Origin: Haemaphysalis longicornis
Lineage: Eukaryota; Arthropoda; Arachnida; Ixodida; Ixodidae
Direction of reading: 5' to 3'
DNA: 64,000 nucleotides
Assembly: GCA_013339765.2 (NCBI GenBank)
Contig: JABSTR010001139.1
Location: forward strand, 712,501-776,500
In this document: piece after piece, positions 30,050-40,439 of the stretch
Position numbering within the stretch: the stretch's first letter is position 1
Layout of the letters: every line of letters begins with the position of its first letter
Program-made: the position numbers and the translations under genes
Notes under the pieces: generated by a model
The model's database searches: none
Seen by the model: only the letters and a program-made list of their open reading frames with translations
What the model was told of the DNA's origin: nothing

Positions 30050-30470
30050 ATACGGATAAATTCCAATATTTAGTCAACACCTTAATTTGGAAAGCCGCTT
30101 TCACTACATCAGGAATACCACTGGCCGAGGAATGTTACAAGGACGCGATAGCACTACTTTAAAAGCAATTCGGACACCAGGCGCTGCTTGTGCGAAATAA
30201 TATGAAAGCCCTCCTTGAATTAAAACCAGTTTCTTTATCCTCCGACACCGAGCGATTGCGACATCTGTATGACAATGGTCGAATTCACTTCCGAAACTTA
30301 AAAGCATTCGGAACTAGCCCTACCAATTACTGCTGCATGCCCCGAGAGATATTGCTCCGGACTGGTCCTCCACATCTGGTGTTTAGATATCATCAATGGT
30401 CAAAGATGGCCAGTGATGGTTCTTTGATTCTTCGCTACAACCTGACATCAACGAAAGGAACTTAAAGCAG
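30050..30470 (+). pseudogene. BEL/Pao-type gag fragment (DUF1759-like)
   Basis: The plus strand reads DKFQYLVNTLIWKAAFT, LAEECYKDAIALL, a stop, then KQFGHQALLVRNNMKALLEL, SSDTERLRHLYDN and FRNLKAFGTSPTNY followed by PREILLRTGPPHLVFRYHQW. The series (KFxYLxxxLxGxA, YxxAIxLLxxRFG, hMxxLLxL, LRxLYD, LxALG) is that of the DUF1759 region in gag of BEL/Pao LTR retrotransposons. One in-frame TAA and the loss of flanking domains mark it as a relic. The 5' border is near a GC-rich repeat. Confidence 0.75.
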
Positions 30471-30556
30471 CGCACAAATTTTTAATAATATTAATACTCT
30501 TCATTTTTCAATGATTTATTCCGTGGTTTAACGCGGTGGAGCTACAATTGGGCTAC

Positions 30557-30640
30557 CAGGCGCGCCGTACTGGATGACTCCGGATTATTTTTGACCAGCT
30601 GCTAATCTTTCTGGAAGTAAAGGGATTTCTTGTGGAACTT
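30557..30640 (-). mobile_element. SINE fragment
   Basis: GGCGCGCCGTACTGGATGAC, TCCGGATTATTTTTGACCAG and a diverged TAATCTTTCTGGAAGTAAAG correspond to the central/3' part of the tRNA-derived SINE at 39172-39406 in the minus orientation. The tRNA head is missing. Confidence 0.6.
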
Positions 30641-31319
30641 CCTTCTTCTTCTCTCATCCACAGTCTGCGCACAGAGTGAATTTAAAGGGGTCGTGCAGTC
30701 AAAATACAAATTTGTTTAAATCAAAACATTTGCTGTTTTGAGTGCCCCCACCGCTTGTCCGGCACCAAACGACGCTAGTGCCATGCACTCCGGACCGCTG
30801 TCAACACCCGCTTTGTTTCTGACAGTATTTGCATCTGGCTTATTTTTATTAAAGTTGGAAGTAATCGTTTCGTGATACGCTGTGTATGCGCGACAAACGG
30901 AATCACGTAAGACAATGTCGCTTACGCCTATCGGCCAGTGTCGTTTGAGAGAACACCCAAAACGCCGGACTATATGCAGCTATAACAAGCGTATATTGCG
31001 CGCAGTTCTAACAGCAATACACACTGGTGCTTCTATGTGTACTTGTACATTCGCAAACTTCCGTTGGGGTATCGCACTGCTATAAAAGAAATATGCATTA
31101 CATTTAAGCACAAATAACTCGTTCTGCGAGCTTATAAGCACTGCCTAACTTGCGTTTGTATTTGTCAGCCTCAGCCAATCGCACAGCTGCGTGATATGTT
31201 CTAGTGCGGGAAATAAGCTAGCTGGTCGCGTGGAAACTTCCTTTTCTTAAATTTTATAGCCGCTTCGAGTGAAGTTTGCGTTAGAAGTGGTGTCAGTGTT
31301 GTTCCTGGGTTGGTTGGTT
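30641..31319. other. No gene recognised; possible MITE end
   Basis: TTTAAAGGGGTCGTGCAGTC at 30681 looks like a transposon terminus, but no inverted partner was found within the window neighbourhood. The rest is unassigned. Confidence 0.3.
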
Positions 31320-32553
31320 CTAGTCCTTCGAGAATGACAACGTGGGTGATATTGCTACACTGTCAGAAGCCTTGGCCAGATCTAGTGCCAGGATTCCTGC
31401 CGTGTCTAGGCTATCTGAATAGCTGAAGGAGGATATCATGAGTGGAACGTCCTGCTCTGAAGCATGCATATCATTGTGTTTAGAAGCTGCTGTGTGCATT
31501 GGATGGGCTTTGTCAGCCTTGCCAGAATGATATGCTTCGTTAGCGTTCCCAAGCATAGCATTAAAGAGATGGTTCCAGGTTTAAGGGTTTAGCCAGTTTG
31601 GGAATAAATACAACATTCGTGTGTTTCCATGACGTGAAGATGCTCCCTTCTTTCCACCATTGGTTGTAGAAATTCGTGATGCCGGTGATCATCCCGACCT
31701 CTAGACCCGGGGCCGCCGCTGAGGGAAGTTTGAGTACGGCCCGGCGTGCCCCTGTCTCGGTTATTTCCCTGTCAATCACATAATTTGGTTGCCCTCTGTA
31801 CGGTGGGAAGGGTGGGGGCTTCCAGGAGGGAGGCAGGTTTTCCTTTTGCTCTATCAAGTCGCCGTGCAGTGCCTGCGAAGGCTTGAATTATTTTAGTTAT
31901 TCTGCGTGTTTGGTCTCTATTGCTGTGCGTCTTTTTGCGCCGATCATACAATATTCTTCTTCGAGATTTAACTGTGAATGTCCAATAATATAAGCTTCCG
32001 AGACTACACACCGCGGTCAAGCGGGTCAAGCAAGTCTGAGGAGTTGGCGAGTTTTTCCCACGCCAAGATTTCTTTTCATTTGATAAGTAATTTGTCCCCA
32101 TTGATTTAGGAATAGGCGGGTTGAATGCATTTCTATGTCGTTATCACGTTGGGACAGTTTAATTCTGAGTTTGCGGGTGCTCTTCTGTTTCCCTGTATGC
32201 TTTTGTAAGCTTCCCTCAGATGGCTAATATGTGGGCCAGCAGCTTCGGAGGGTATTTCCAAATCCAGATCTTTTGTGGCGGCTTTTACGACTTTCAAGAG
32301 CTGTTCGATCCATTGATTTATATATCGATTCTCCATGCTGTAAGGTTTTTCGCTCTATACTCTCGGATCTTTCGGAAGTCCTCCTAGTCTGTAGGGGCTT
32401 GCTGCCTAGGAATGTGTGCCAGTTTATGTTGTGAGTTAAGTTTGTATTGTAATGTGGCCGCTTCGTGCGGATGTGTCTGTCGCATTTCATGTCCAGTATG
32501 CGTGCACCGTATGTGAAGGATGAACTTGAGGTCAGTGTAATCTCGCTGTTCAC
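31320..32553 (-). mobile_element. I/R1-like LINE ORF2 fragment (linker and early RT)
   Basis: From high to low coordinates the minus strand reads WIEQLLKVVKAATKDLDLEI, a helical linker, then REITETGARRAVLKLPSAAAPG (RT motif 0/1 region, AAxPGLD-like), FYNQWWKEGSIFTSWK and NVVFIPKLAKPLNL (IPKPGKPxxL motif), and ILALDLAKASDSVA (motif A, with F>S). Several frameshifts. It is the same general class as the element at 3787-5987, but a different portion of ORF2, so the two do not overlap. It includes the 77-bp segment duplicated at 29819. Confidence 0.8.
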
Positions 32554-32579
32554 TGTTGCTGATTCTGGTTTACATTTTC

Positions 32580-32740
32580 GCTTGTTGACACAATGGTTTC
32601 AGCGCTAAAAAGACGAACATACGACGGGCGGAAGGACAGGGCAAGCGCTTTTCCTGTCGCCTTGCATGTGTTCGTATTTTTAGCGCTGGTACCGTCCCAT
32701 CAAGTATTCACCAACTCGGCCAGCTACAGGTTCTTTTCAA
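32580..32740 (+). mobile_element. Hairpin element 3
   Basis: AGCGCTAAAAAGACGAACAT (32602-32621) pairs with ATGTGTTCGTATTTTTAGCGCT (32667-32688), and pairing extends outward less perfectly to 32580 and 32703. After the hairpin comes TATTCACCAACTCGGCCAGC, the same tail type as in elements 1 and 2. A target duplication could not be identified. Confidence 0.55.
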
Positions 32741-33171
32741 GCGTTAACTTCTGTTTCCGTTAGGTGACGAATTTGTGCGAGCGCTGCGTTGTTAAATTAA
32801 GCCACTGGATCGCCATTAGCTTAATAGTTTTATAGACAATTGAACGGCTATATTGAACTGTTGGCCCGTTTGTGCCATCATAAACAATACCAATTTTGGC
32901 GTTCTTTTCGTAGATATAGGTCCTGAACGTCTTCATGTGAAATTATTTGCATTTATGCAAAAGTTTATGGTGCCTATATTTCCAACTTTGGAAGCCTAAA
33001 ACGTTGTCTTGCCTGCCTGTTTTTGGCGCCTAAAACGCGCTTTTTTGATGCCTATAAGTCCGGCTTCTACTTATTGGAGGTACCTTCTCTGTGGGGCTAC
33101 TTACTGTGTGGGGTTACTTCCATAACCTCTCATACAAGCGTACAATTACTCTGGGGGGGGGGGATTAAATG
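32741..33171. other. No gene recognised
   Basis: AT-rich sequence with no domain or repeat partner. A G run lies at 33154-33163. Confidence 0.4.
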
Positions 33172-33544
33172 CTAGCTAATAGGGTTGCGACTTTGCTTAT
33201 TATGCGTGGTAGGGTTTTCCTGATTTAGAGGGAGAGTGAGAGAAGCTGTCCAGATCGTTCCCTCTTCACAAAAAAGATGATTCTGGGCCGTGGCTCTGCT
33301 GCTGTTCTTGGTCGGCGCTCCCGCAATAACCTTCAAATGGCGCTCCACTGTGCACTTGCGGCACATTCGTATAATATGACAACGAAGCAAGGGGATGTGC
33401 GTCTTCTTCCTCAAGTAACCGCCTTTTGTTAGTTTTCTTTGCTCGGGTACACTCCGCCGAGTAGTTTATAGCTGTATTGTTGAGTGTTGGTATTGCTGCA
33501 CGTTCCTTAACTTTAATTTTTAAGCTGTTTAGTCGAACAGACAT
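33172..33544 (-). pseudogene. Unrecognised ORF, frameshifted
   Basis: Two overlapping minus-strand frames (33266-33544 and 33172-33414) appear to continue each other, with a Lys/Arg-rich start (SVRLNSLKIKVKERAA, KKTNKRRLLEEED). No family recognised. It could be a decayed transposon ORF. Confidence 0.25.
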
Positions 33545-34255
33545 GGTTTCAGTAAAATTGTGGTTATAGGCAAATATAGAATGCTGATTCGAGCCAAGAG
33601 GGCGGCCAAGGGACCAAAGGATAGTGCCAAGAAATACAAAGCTTTTGTTCGCGTGGAGGCAGTATAAGGTGGGCAGAAATCAGTGCTTTACATACAGCAG
33701 ATTTTATTGGACTGCAGTAGCCAGTGAAATGCGATGTCGGTATGCAAATAAACATATCGAGGATTGGTAGTTGACAGAACAAATTACAGTTACATTGACA
33801 TGCTGTGTTATGCTATTACACTATGTACCATAGCAAAGGCAATACATGGCAAAATATAACACTTAAGTCCAGACCGCATGTATGTCCACATATGGTTTTT
33901 CTTGCTGTTTTGCTGATTCGCGGCACTGCTGTTTTGCGCACCAAACAGCACGGCCGCCTCGGTCGGTGCGGGCGAGTTGCCCGGCTACAGTACGGCGCAG
34001 CTCGGTGCATTCGGCGCGGAATGCAACCTCATACCGGGCACGTCTCCCTCTGCAACAGGAGCTGTTCGGAGCCGGGCGACGTCCGCGCGTCGCCCGACTG
34101 AACACGTTTACATATACAGCCTCCGGAGCGGCCACAGGGATCAAATGTTGGCTCAGACTGTTTCCAGTTCTGCATGAAGCAGCACGTACTTATAAATGGT
34201 TTCGCGCCCGCAGGCCGCTTCACACGGTTCTCCGGGCGACTTCAACCACGTAATC
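33545..34255. other. No gene recognised
   Basis: AT-rich to 33900, then GC-rich (33940-34110) with open frames on both strands explained by composition. No splice-bounded exon recognised. Confidence 0.35.
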
Positions 34256-34330
34256 TAGTAACGTCGACTTCAACCGCAAGAAAACCTGGAATGAAAAAAT
34301 TACACCATCTTCCCGTAGGGGAACCCTGAG
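34256..34330 (-). repeat. Dispersed repeat end, inverted partner of 1-34
   Basis: AAATTACACCATCTTCCCGT followed by AGGGGAAC is the complement of the window start. The similarity does not clearly extend beyond the ~30 bases. Confidence 0.5.
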
Positions 34331-34496
34331 TAGTATGCGAACCAGCCACGGGGGTCGACTGAAGTTACCATCCGTTTTCAGTTCGTCGTTTCCGTTGACG
34401 GTCAGCTTCGCGTGCCTTCGTTGTATCAGTATCATCTTGACGTAGTTTGAATGAGTGAAAGACATAACACGCGTTCGTAGCACATTCTCCCGTCGA

Positions 34497-34716
34497 GGTT
34501 TGTAGCGCAGTGGGAAGAGCTCCACCTACCTCCCGTTGCGGCCAGAGAGTCGTGGTATCGAAACCGGGCGCCGCCTAACTTTTTGTTTTTATAGTGGGCT
34601 GCGCTGACGTCAGCCCAAACGCTGACGGGGCTGAAGAGACGTGCATGCGCAGTAGAGTGCGGACGGCGTACAACAAGGGAAGGAGGGACACAGCCCCGAG
34701 CTTCGCATCTAATAAT
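34497..34716 (+). mobile_element. tRNA-derived SINE
   Basis: GTAGCGCAGTGGGAAGAGC (A-box type) and GTGGTATCGAAACCGGGC (B-box type with one inserted base) lie ~45 bases apart. A SINE-like body follows to the poly-G tract at 34717. Unlike the SINE at 39172, a different tRNA head, so a second SINE family. Confidence 0.6.
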
Positions 34717-34775
34717 TTGGGGGGGGGGGGGGGGGGGGGTGCACGTGCCCGTTCCACCCTGGCTACGCCCCTGGG
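34717..34775 (+). repeat. Poly-G tract and repeat end
   Basis: About 22 G, then TGCACGTGCCCGTTCCACCC and TGGCTACGCCCCTGG. It resembles the short poly-G family at 28285 and 29955. The run length is likely to be unreliable in assembly. Confidence 0.6.
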
Positions 34776-35273
34776 CTGTATTTGCCCGCATTTTTGTGAA
34801 TGGCTGACTTTTGTTTATGACATTTTCGCTAGGTGTGCACCGGAGCTGTAACAATCTAGAAATGCGTTTAACGTGTGGTTTAACGCTGTCTTTTACGGCC
34901 ACTACTTCGTACGTTGGCATTTTGTCTTCTTGTCTCTACTCCCCTCCTATGACGGGTTGGGGGTAAATGCCCCCTCCACATTGCGCCCTTTGCCATGGAG
35001 AGAGAGAGAGAAATGAATGTTAATCCCTCCTATGCCCTTCCTCACTGAAGGTTTCCTTCTACGAAAAATAGCAACCCTATCCTGAAGACAATCGGAAACA
35101 AAGGAAGAAGAATTCTAAATAAGGCTTCGCCATCATTGGTTACCTCGTTTTGTTCTTATTCGGAATTTTCGTATCGCGACATCAAATCGGACTGACGTGC
35201 CTCCCCACCGGGAAGGTGTTTTCTCCGCAGAGAAGGTGGCGACACAATTATTCACTCCTGCACTTTTACGCAG
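34776..35273. other. Intron sequence upstream of the kinase exon
   Basis: No repeat recognised except GAGAGAGAGAGAG near 35000. The last 30 bases before 35274 form a pyrimidine-rich tract ending TTTTACGCAG. Confidence 0.4.
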
Positions 35274-35423
35274 TGTGGTTCGAGCCGACGGACGTGCGGA
35301 AAGCGGTGAAGCCGTTCCTCTCGGATGCATGGCGCCATCTCTTCGCTGTTTCACCAAACCTCGCCGAGTTGCGGGCCATGCACGCCGCCCTGGTGCCTTT
35401 GCTTGGCACTGCTCACTCCCCAG
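35274..35423 (+). CDS. PfkB-type (pseudouridine) kinase, internal exon
   Basis: A 150-base exon bounded by the acceptor TTTTACGCAG and the donor GTAAGC. It begins with two bases of a split codon, then WFEPTDVRKAVKPFLSDAW, FAVSPNLAELRAMHAAL and ends in the first base of a Gly codon. The WFEPTD and SPNxxEL motifs are those of PfkB-family kinases, closest in my recollection to the pseudouridine kinase part of pseudouridine-metabolising proteins, which phosphorylate pseudouridine before C-glycosidic cleavage. No stops, coding-like composition, and an exact phase match to the exon at 54796 support a live gene. An alternative acceptor exists at 35230 (TTCTCCGCAG). Upstream exons were not found. Confidence 0.8.
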
Positions 35424-35899
35424 GTAAGCGAGCATCCATGGCGAGCATCCACAACGTGGCGCGTGCGCTCTCGTAGCTGTTTTAACGGCTGGACTATCGC
35501 TCCTAGGGCGGCGCATTTTAATTAACCGAAAAACCACACGTGCTGGCTGTAAGGTTAGCGCGCAAAAGGGGCGCATAAATTAAACGAAATCTATACCTAT
35601 TACACGATCTAACGCGCCAGTGGATCCATCGGCTAGGGTATACTTCGTTGCCTTTTCCTGTCAATCTATTCACTGCCTAATACGCCTACCTGTTGCACTG
35701 GTATAACCGACAGACAACAAAACATGAAGTTCTACGGCCATTGCAACCGTGGTTGTTTGGCGCTTGTGCTCCAGTCTAAGCATATTTTGGCGAGTGGGGC
35801 AAGTTCCTTGCGTCAATGTTTCGGTATCGCTTAAGTAATTAAATAATTACTCTGGGAAAATTATATGAGGAAACATAGGTGTAATAATTGTAACACCAG

Positions 35900-36393
35900 A
35901 GGAATGGCGATCGAAGCTTATCGTTTACGGTATTACAGAAGAAGACGACGAGACTACAGAAAGCCTTGAAAATTGAAAATGAAAAGCCTTGTAAAACTCA
36001 TTGAAAATACGCTTAAGGTAAATATCTCCTCAATTGAGAGGATTCGCAGACTCGGCGCTAAAAAGGAAAACAAAACCAGGCCTGTAATCCTTAAACTGCT
36101 TGAGTTAGAGACACAACCAAAATTTTCAAAAATTGCACCAAGGATCTAACATCTCGGTCAGCGAAGATTTTTCTCTAAGGGTACGTAATGTCCGGAAGCA
36201 GCTGTGGGACAGTTGCAAATCGAACCGGGACAACAAAGACAAAGTCAAACTGATCTTCGATAAAGTTGAAATCAATGATGAAGTGTTCGTTTGGGACGAA
36301 GAAAGTGGCGACAAAGTACCCATGAACAGAAAGAAAATGAGTTTTGTAAAAAACGGGAACAGCCCGACCAGCCAGAGCAACTATTATAGTTAG
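35900..36393 (+). pseudogene. LINE ORF1 relic
   Basis: Reads IVYGITEEDDETTESL, LVKLIENTLKVNISSIERIR and RLGAKKENKTRPVILKL, then after a frame change SEDFSLRVRNVRKQLWD and VKLIFDKVEINDEVFVWDEE. The pattern RPVIxKL...SEDFSxRVRxxRKxLW is typical of ORF1 proteins with an RRM-like fold in Jockey/CR1/L1-type elements, which package the RNA. One frameshift and one stop. Confidence 0.7.
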
Positions 36394-36399
36394 CCTTAA

Positions 36400-37320
36400 T
36401 TCAAGAAGCGTAGTGAACAAAACATAAGAATTAGAAGCATTTCTTCTCGAGCATTCCCCGCATGTCGTAACAATCACGGAAACATGGCTGTCGTCGCGAA
36501 TTCCGAGCAGCGATGTCTTCCCACCAGGCTACATTGTTTTGCGCAAAGATAGATGCACTCGAGGGGTGGTGTTGCAATTCTAGTGAGGGATGATATTCCA
36601 ACGATGCCCGTGCCTGACGTTGAAGGTGTTGAAGCGCTGTGGTGTAAGATTAGTGTCGGGAGGTTTGTATTTTCCGTCGGAGCTATGTATCGCCCCTCAA
36701 ATGCCGATTGCAGTACGCTGCACGCGCTGGCTGATTACACGCAACGTTATGTTCAGGAAAATAAAAATATAATACTCACGGGTGACTTCAACTTACCTTC
36801 AATAAACTAAGAAACACTAGATCACGGAACTGCCAATTCGTACAGCGCAGAAGCATTGCCGGAAATTGATTTTTTACTTTGGACTTAAACAGATTATACA
36901 CGCCCCAACACGAGTCACTCAGAACATCAGCAGTATGTTAGACCTCACTTTCTTAAGTGACAGTGTTCCAGATAACACAATTTTTCGGGAAACAGTCACT
37001 GGGATTGCGGATCACAAAGCAACCACATGCTCTTTAACGCTATATAACCCGCAACTGATATCCAGATATATGATATATACAGATATATCCAGATATATGA
37101 CTGGAAAAAACGCGGATGACGTCAGTGTCCTCGACTTCTTAGAAGAATCTTATCCTGAATTCCTTCGGTGTCACAACGATGAAAAAATGTCAACTAATAA
37201 CCTATGGATGCTTTTCAAGACCAATATTCACCACTGTCTCGTAAAATTCATTCCCCCCCCAAAATTACGACCGTACGCAAATCGAGCCCATGGATATCAA
37301 AAGAAATTGTACACTTAAAA
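36400..37320 (+). pseudogene. LINE APE-type endonuclease relic
   Basis: Reads LNSRSVVNKT, HVVTITETWLSS (catalytic Glu), RGGVAILVRDDI, GAMYRPSNAD, IILTGDFNLPSI (GDFN metal-binding motif) and, after a stop, LKQIIHAPTRVTQNISS, MLDLTFLSD and GIADHKATTCSL (DH catalytic pair). This is the complete motif order of an APE-type endonuclease, broken by at least three lesions. Confidence 0.85.
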
Positions 37321-37545
37321 CGCAAAATTTGAAGGCTCAGAAATCTTAGACACAGAAGAACCTGTCATATGCACTACTCAAAACTAATTAGCGAATTGTC
37401 TCGCATGATGAAGACAGCAGTGAAAAGATCTAAACAAAAGTACTTGGATGTAACGTTAATTAACTTCATTAAAACAGCCACTCAGAAATTTTGGCACTAC
37501 CTCAAATCTAGGGATACTAAGCGGAGCAACTTGTTGCCAACGGGG

Positions 37546-37601
37546 AATTATTAAACTGAGTAGCCTTGGCTAATTAGCCAAGGCTACTCAGTTTAATAAT
37601 T
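37546..37601 (+). repeat. Perfect 56-bp palindrome
   Basis: Arms of 28 bases with no loop and no mismatch, centred at 37573/37574 on GGCTAATTAGCC. The right half (CAAGGCTACTCAGTTTAATAA) continues into normal LINE coding; the left half is its inverted copy. Confidence 0.95.
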
Positions 37602-37689
37602 TTTTCCAAACAGTATTTACCATCGACAATAACATTATCCCAGATAATGGGACTACACAGTGCATAGGTGAGGTACCAGGCGACTTTCC

Positions 37690-39213
37690 ATAACGGAAGC
37701 AGGAATTCTGTCTTTATTACTCAGTCCCGATACAAAAACATCCAGCGGCCCTGACAATATTCCAAACGCCTTTCTTAGAAGGTGTGCTAAATGGGCTTCT
37801 AGATACTTACTGTTGGCATTTACAAAATCGTTACACGCATGCGAAGTCCCACAAGAGTGGAAAATTGCTAAAATAATTCCAATACACAAGTCTGGTGACG
37901 CTTCAAATCCACCTAACTTTCGTCCGATTTCGCTGACTTGTGCAGCAGGCACATCTTAGCAGGCAAATGCATCTTAGAGCATTTAATACTAAAACACATC
38001 GTAACCTTCGTTCAAAGCCATTCAGTAATTAACCCTAACCAACACGGATTTAGGAGCGGTTTGTCGACAGTAACTCAGTTAGTAGAGACTGTACATGACC
38101 TAGCCCTAACGATTGATAAGCGTGGTCAGGTCGACATTGTGTTCTTGGATCTATCGAAAGCCTTCGACCGCGTGTCGCACCGAAAACTAGTTTATAAGTT
38201 GCAAAGCATTTTCGGGCACGGCGTTCTAACGAAATGGCTAAAAGACTATTTGTCAGGACGTAACCAGTTCGTTCACTTCGAAGGCCAGTCATCACAATGT
38301 GTTGACGACTTATCTGGTGGGCCTCAGGGCACAGTTCTGGCTCCTATTCTTTTCCTTCTTTTCATCAAGGACACAGCAAAAGATATAAAGGCAACAGTGC
38401 GCATGTTCGCAGATGATTGCATCATCTACAAAGGAATACAGAACGTGAATGATCAGTTAGTTTTGAACGATGCTCTAAAAAAATTGATAATTGTGCCATG
38501 ACTGGCAGATGACGATAAATGTAGAAAAAAACTGTTTGCATGACTGTCACGAGAAAGAAAAACCCTTGATTTTTTCCGTACCAAATCCACCAAAGTCTAC
38601 TACAAAGGGTCAATGAAAACAAACAATTCGGTATCATTCTTCTGATCTCAAATGGAACAAACACGTGTCATACATCTCAACTAAATCTATCTCAGCGCTT
38701 CTTTCTCTTAAACGGTCCCTCCGATACGTTTCGGCAAAAACCAAGCTACTTGCATACACGTCACTCGTTCGATCTATCATCGAATATGCCGTCATATACT
38801 GGTTCCCATATACTAAGTGTGCAATAGCAAAGTTAGAGGGTGTACAAAGAAGAGCGGCCAGATTCATCTATAACAAATACCGCCGTCGTGATTCACCAAC
38901 TGAACTGTTACGATTAGCTGGGCTCCCAACAATTAGCGATCGCGCAAGATACCTTCGAATAAAATTCCTGTTTCTTCTCCAGAGCAATTCTCTAAAAATA
39001 GACAAACACCGGTTGCTAACACGTTCCGATACAAGGATTTTTAGAACAAAACACAATAAACAATTACTCGAATACCCATTTTACAGCGACGCCTTCAGGT
39101 ATTCTTATTTTCCGCAGGCAATCAGAGAATGGAATATCTTACCCCAAGAATTTGGTGATTGTACGTCCCTTACCCACCGCGGTGGCTCAGTGGCTAAGTT
39201 GTTGCGCTGCTGA
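37690..39213 (+). pseudogene. LINE reverse transcriptase relic
   Basis: Reads SSGPDNIPNAFLRRC, PQEWKIAKIIPIHKSGD, then NQHGFRSGLSTVTQLVET, VFLDLSKAFDRVSHRKL (motif A, Asp kept), GPQGTVLAPILFLLF and MFADDCIIYKG (ADD kept). After frame changes the thumb LLAYTSLVRSIIEYAVIYW and C-terminal RRAARFIYNKYRRRDSPTEL, EWNILPQEFGDCTSL follow. The coding end is split by the SINE: after it, DTFLSGLSNHYFVTT resumes. Confidence 0.9.
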
Positions 39214-39421
39214 GCACGAGGTCGAAGGTTCGATTCCCGGCTGCGGCGGCCGCTTTTCTGATGGAGGCGAAAACCAAAAACGCCCGTGTGTACGACATTT
39301 CGCCGCACGTTAAAGATCCCAGGTGGTCAAAATTAATCCGGAGCCCTCCACTACGGCGCGCCTCATCGCCTGCGTTGCGTCGGCGCGTTAAACCCTGCAA
39401 CCAATCGATTGTACGTCCCTT
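39157..39421 (+). mobile_element. tRNA-derived SINE with perfect 15-bp target duplication
   Basis: GATTGTACGTCCCTT is found at 39157-39171 and 39407-39421. The 235-bp SINE has CGGTGGCTCAGTGGCTAAG (A box) and AGGTTCGATTCCCGGC (B box), then CGCCCGTGTGTACGAC, GCACGTTAAAGATCCCAGGT, TTAATCCGGAGCCCTCC and GTTGCGTCGGCGCGTTAAAC. No poly-A. The insertion is in the last coding part of the LINE. It is the best-preserved copy of this SINE family here. It resembles the tRNA-derived SINEs of ticks (Ruka-like), which I cannot verify. Confidence 0.93.
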
Positions 39422-39705
39422 GACACTTTTCTGTCCGGATTGTCTAATCATTACTTTGTTACTACGTAATAATGTACGCTTATTGTTTGCATTTGATTTT
39501 GCTTCGCGAGAAAATGTCGCATTGTGTATGTCGCAGCATGGGTCTTATCGCTATGATTGCTTCAACCGAGGCAAATGCCCCTTGCTACTCTTTTTGAAAT
39601 ATGTGTGAATGACCATGTACGTTTTTGACCTTTCACTGCTGTACCCTTTCCTGCCAAAGCCTTTGTTAGGCTAGCAGTATGTGCAAAATAAAAAAAAAGT
39701 ACATA

Positions 39706-39834
39706 AAAATATACGACCGTACCAAGTTTGCCTGTGCGCAGGCGTGAGCGGAAAAGTTTATACTCGTTTGCGCGCCTCATTTGGCGCAAGGGAAATTTGC
39801 CGCATGTCTTAAAGTACGTAACACAAGTAGGGGG
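39706..39834. other. Unassigned spacer
   Basis: No feature seen between the LINE tail and the next repeat. Confidence 0.3.
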
Positions 39835-40430
39835 AGTATTTTAACAGCAGGGCTGTTCGCGCTTTCAGTCCCGCCGTGGAGCATCGCCAGAAAACTCAGC
39901 CCAGCCCGAGCCCACGTGAGCGTTCGCCACGTGAGGAGCGCCCGGCGTCGTCCAGGCTCGCCCGTGGGCTTGCGCCGCGTGAGGAGCTCGCAAAAAATAC
40001 AGAAAAATACCGAGTGCACGTGATGAGCGTGCGTTTCGCGAGGACCGAGCCGTGTCGGTCAGCTCGACCTTCGACAACACTCTGCCCAGCGCTCGCGGCG
40101 TCATATCGCCGTTCTCCTCGCCCGTTCACGTGCGTTCGCGCCTGAACTAAGGACAACAGACAAACTACACTGCAGTTCATGCTGCAGATGCCGAATTCGT
40201 GGGGCCGGTTGCCTCGCGTTCTAGAGTGTGCGAACGCGGTCCACTGGGAGATCTGTGAAAGCCCGCGGACAAAACGATCCGGGCCTGCCAGTCATGGACA
40301 ACTTTCAGCAGCAAATTGGGAAATCCATTTGAGGTGCAGCGGCCGGGTCTCCGAAGAAGGCAGAGGGGCCGCCAGCTCTGCTGTTTCTACAGCCTTGCGT
40401 CACTGGGGCTAGCTGCGCCATATTTTAATG
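39835..40430 (+). repeat. Dispersed repeat, long partner of 2150-2490
   Basis: Collinear with 2150-2490 but ~250 bases longer. CpG-rich. It may end at the AATGCCTAGCATTC border where the satellite units begin. Confidence 0.75.
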
Positions 40431-40439
40431 CCTAGCATT

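Larger units (their letters stand above)
35890..39705 (+). mobile_element. Long plus-strand Jockey/CR1-like LINE with ORF1, EN and RT
   Basis: Covers an ORF1 remnant (35900-36393), an endonuclease (36400-37320), an RT (37690-38500), the thumb and C-terminal region (38660-39210) and a 3' UTR ending near AAAATAAAAAAAAAG at ~39705. It is ~3.55 kb without the SINE inserted at 39172-39406. Many stops and frameshifts. A perfect 56-bp palindrome interrupts the EN-RT linker at 37546-37601. The element fills the 5' part of the kinase intron in sense orientation. Confidence 0.9.

Noticed and set aside
30681..30700. End of a TTAAAGGGGTC-type MITE
   Set aside because: No inverted partner was found nearby, so no element borders can be given.
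39172..39250. A functional tRNA gene
   Set aside because: Good A and B boxes, but the sequence continues into a SINE body and is flanked by a target duplication.
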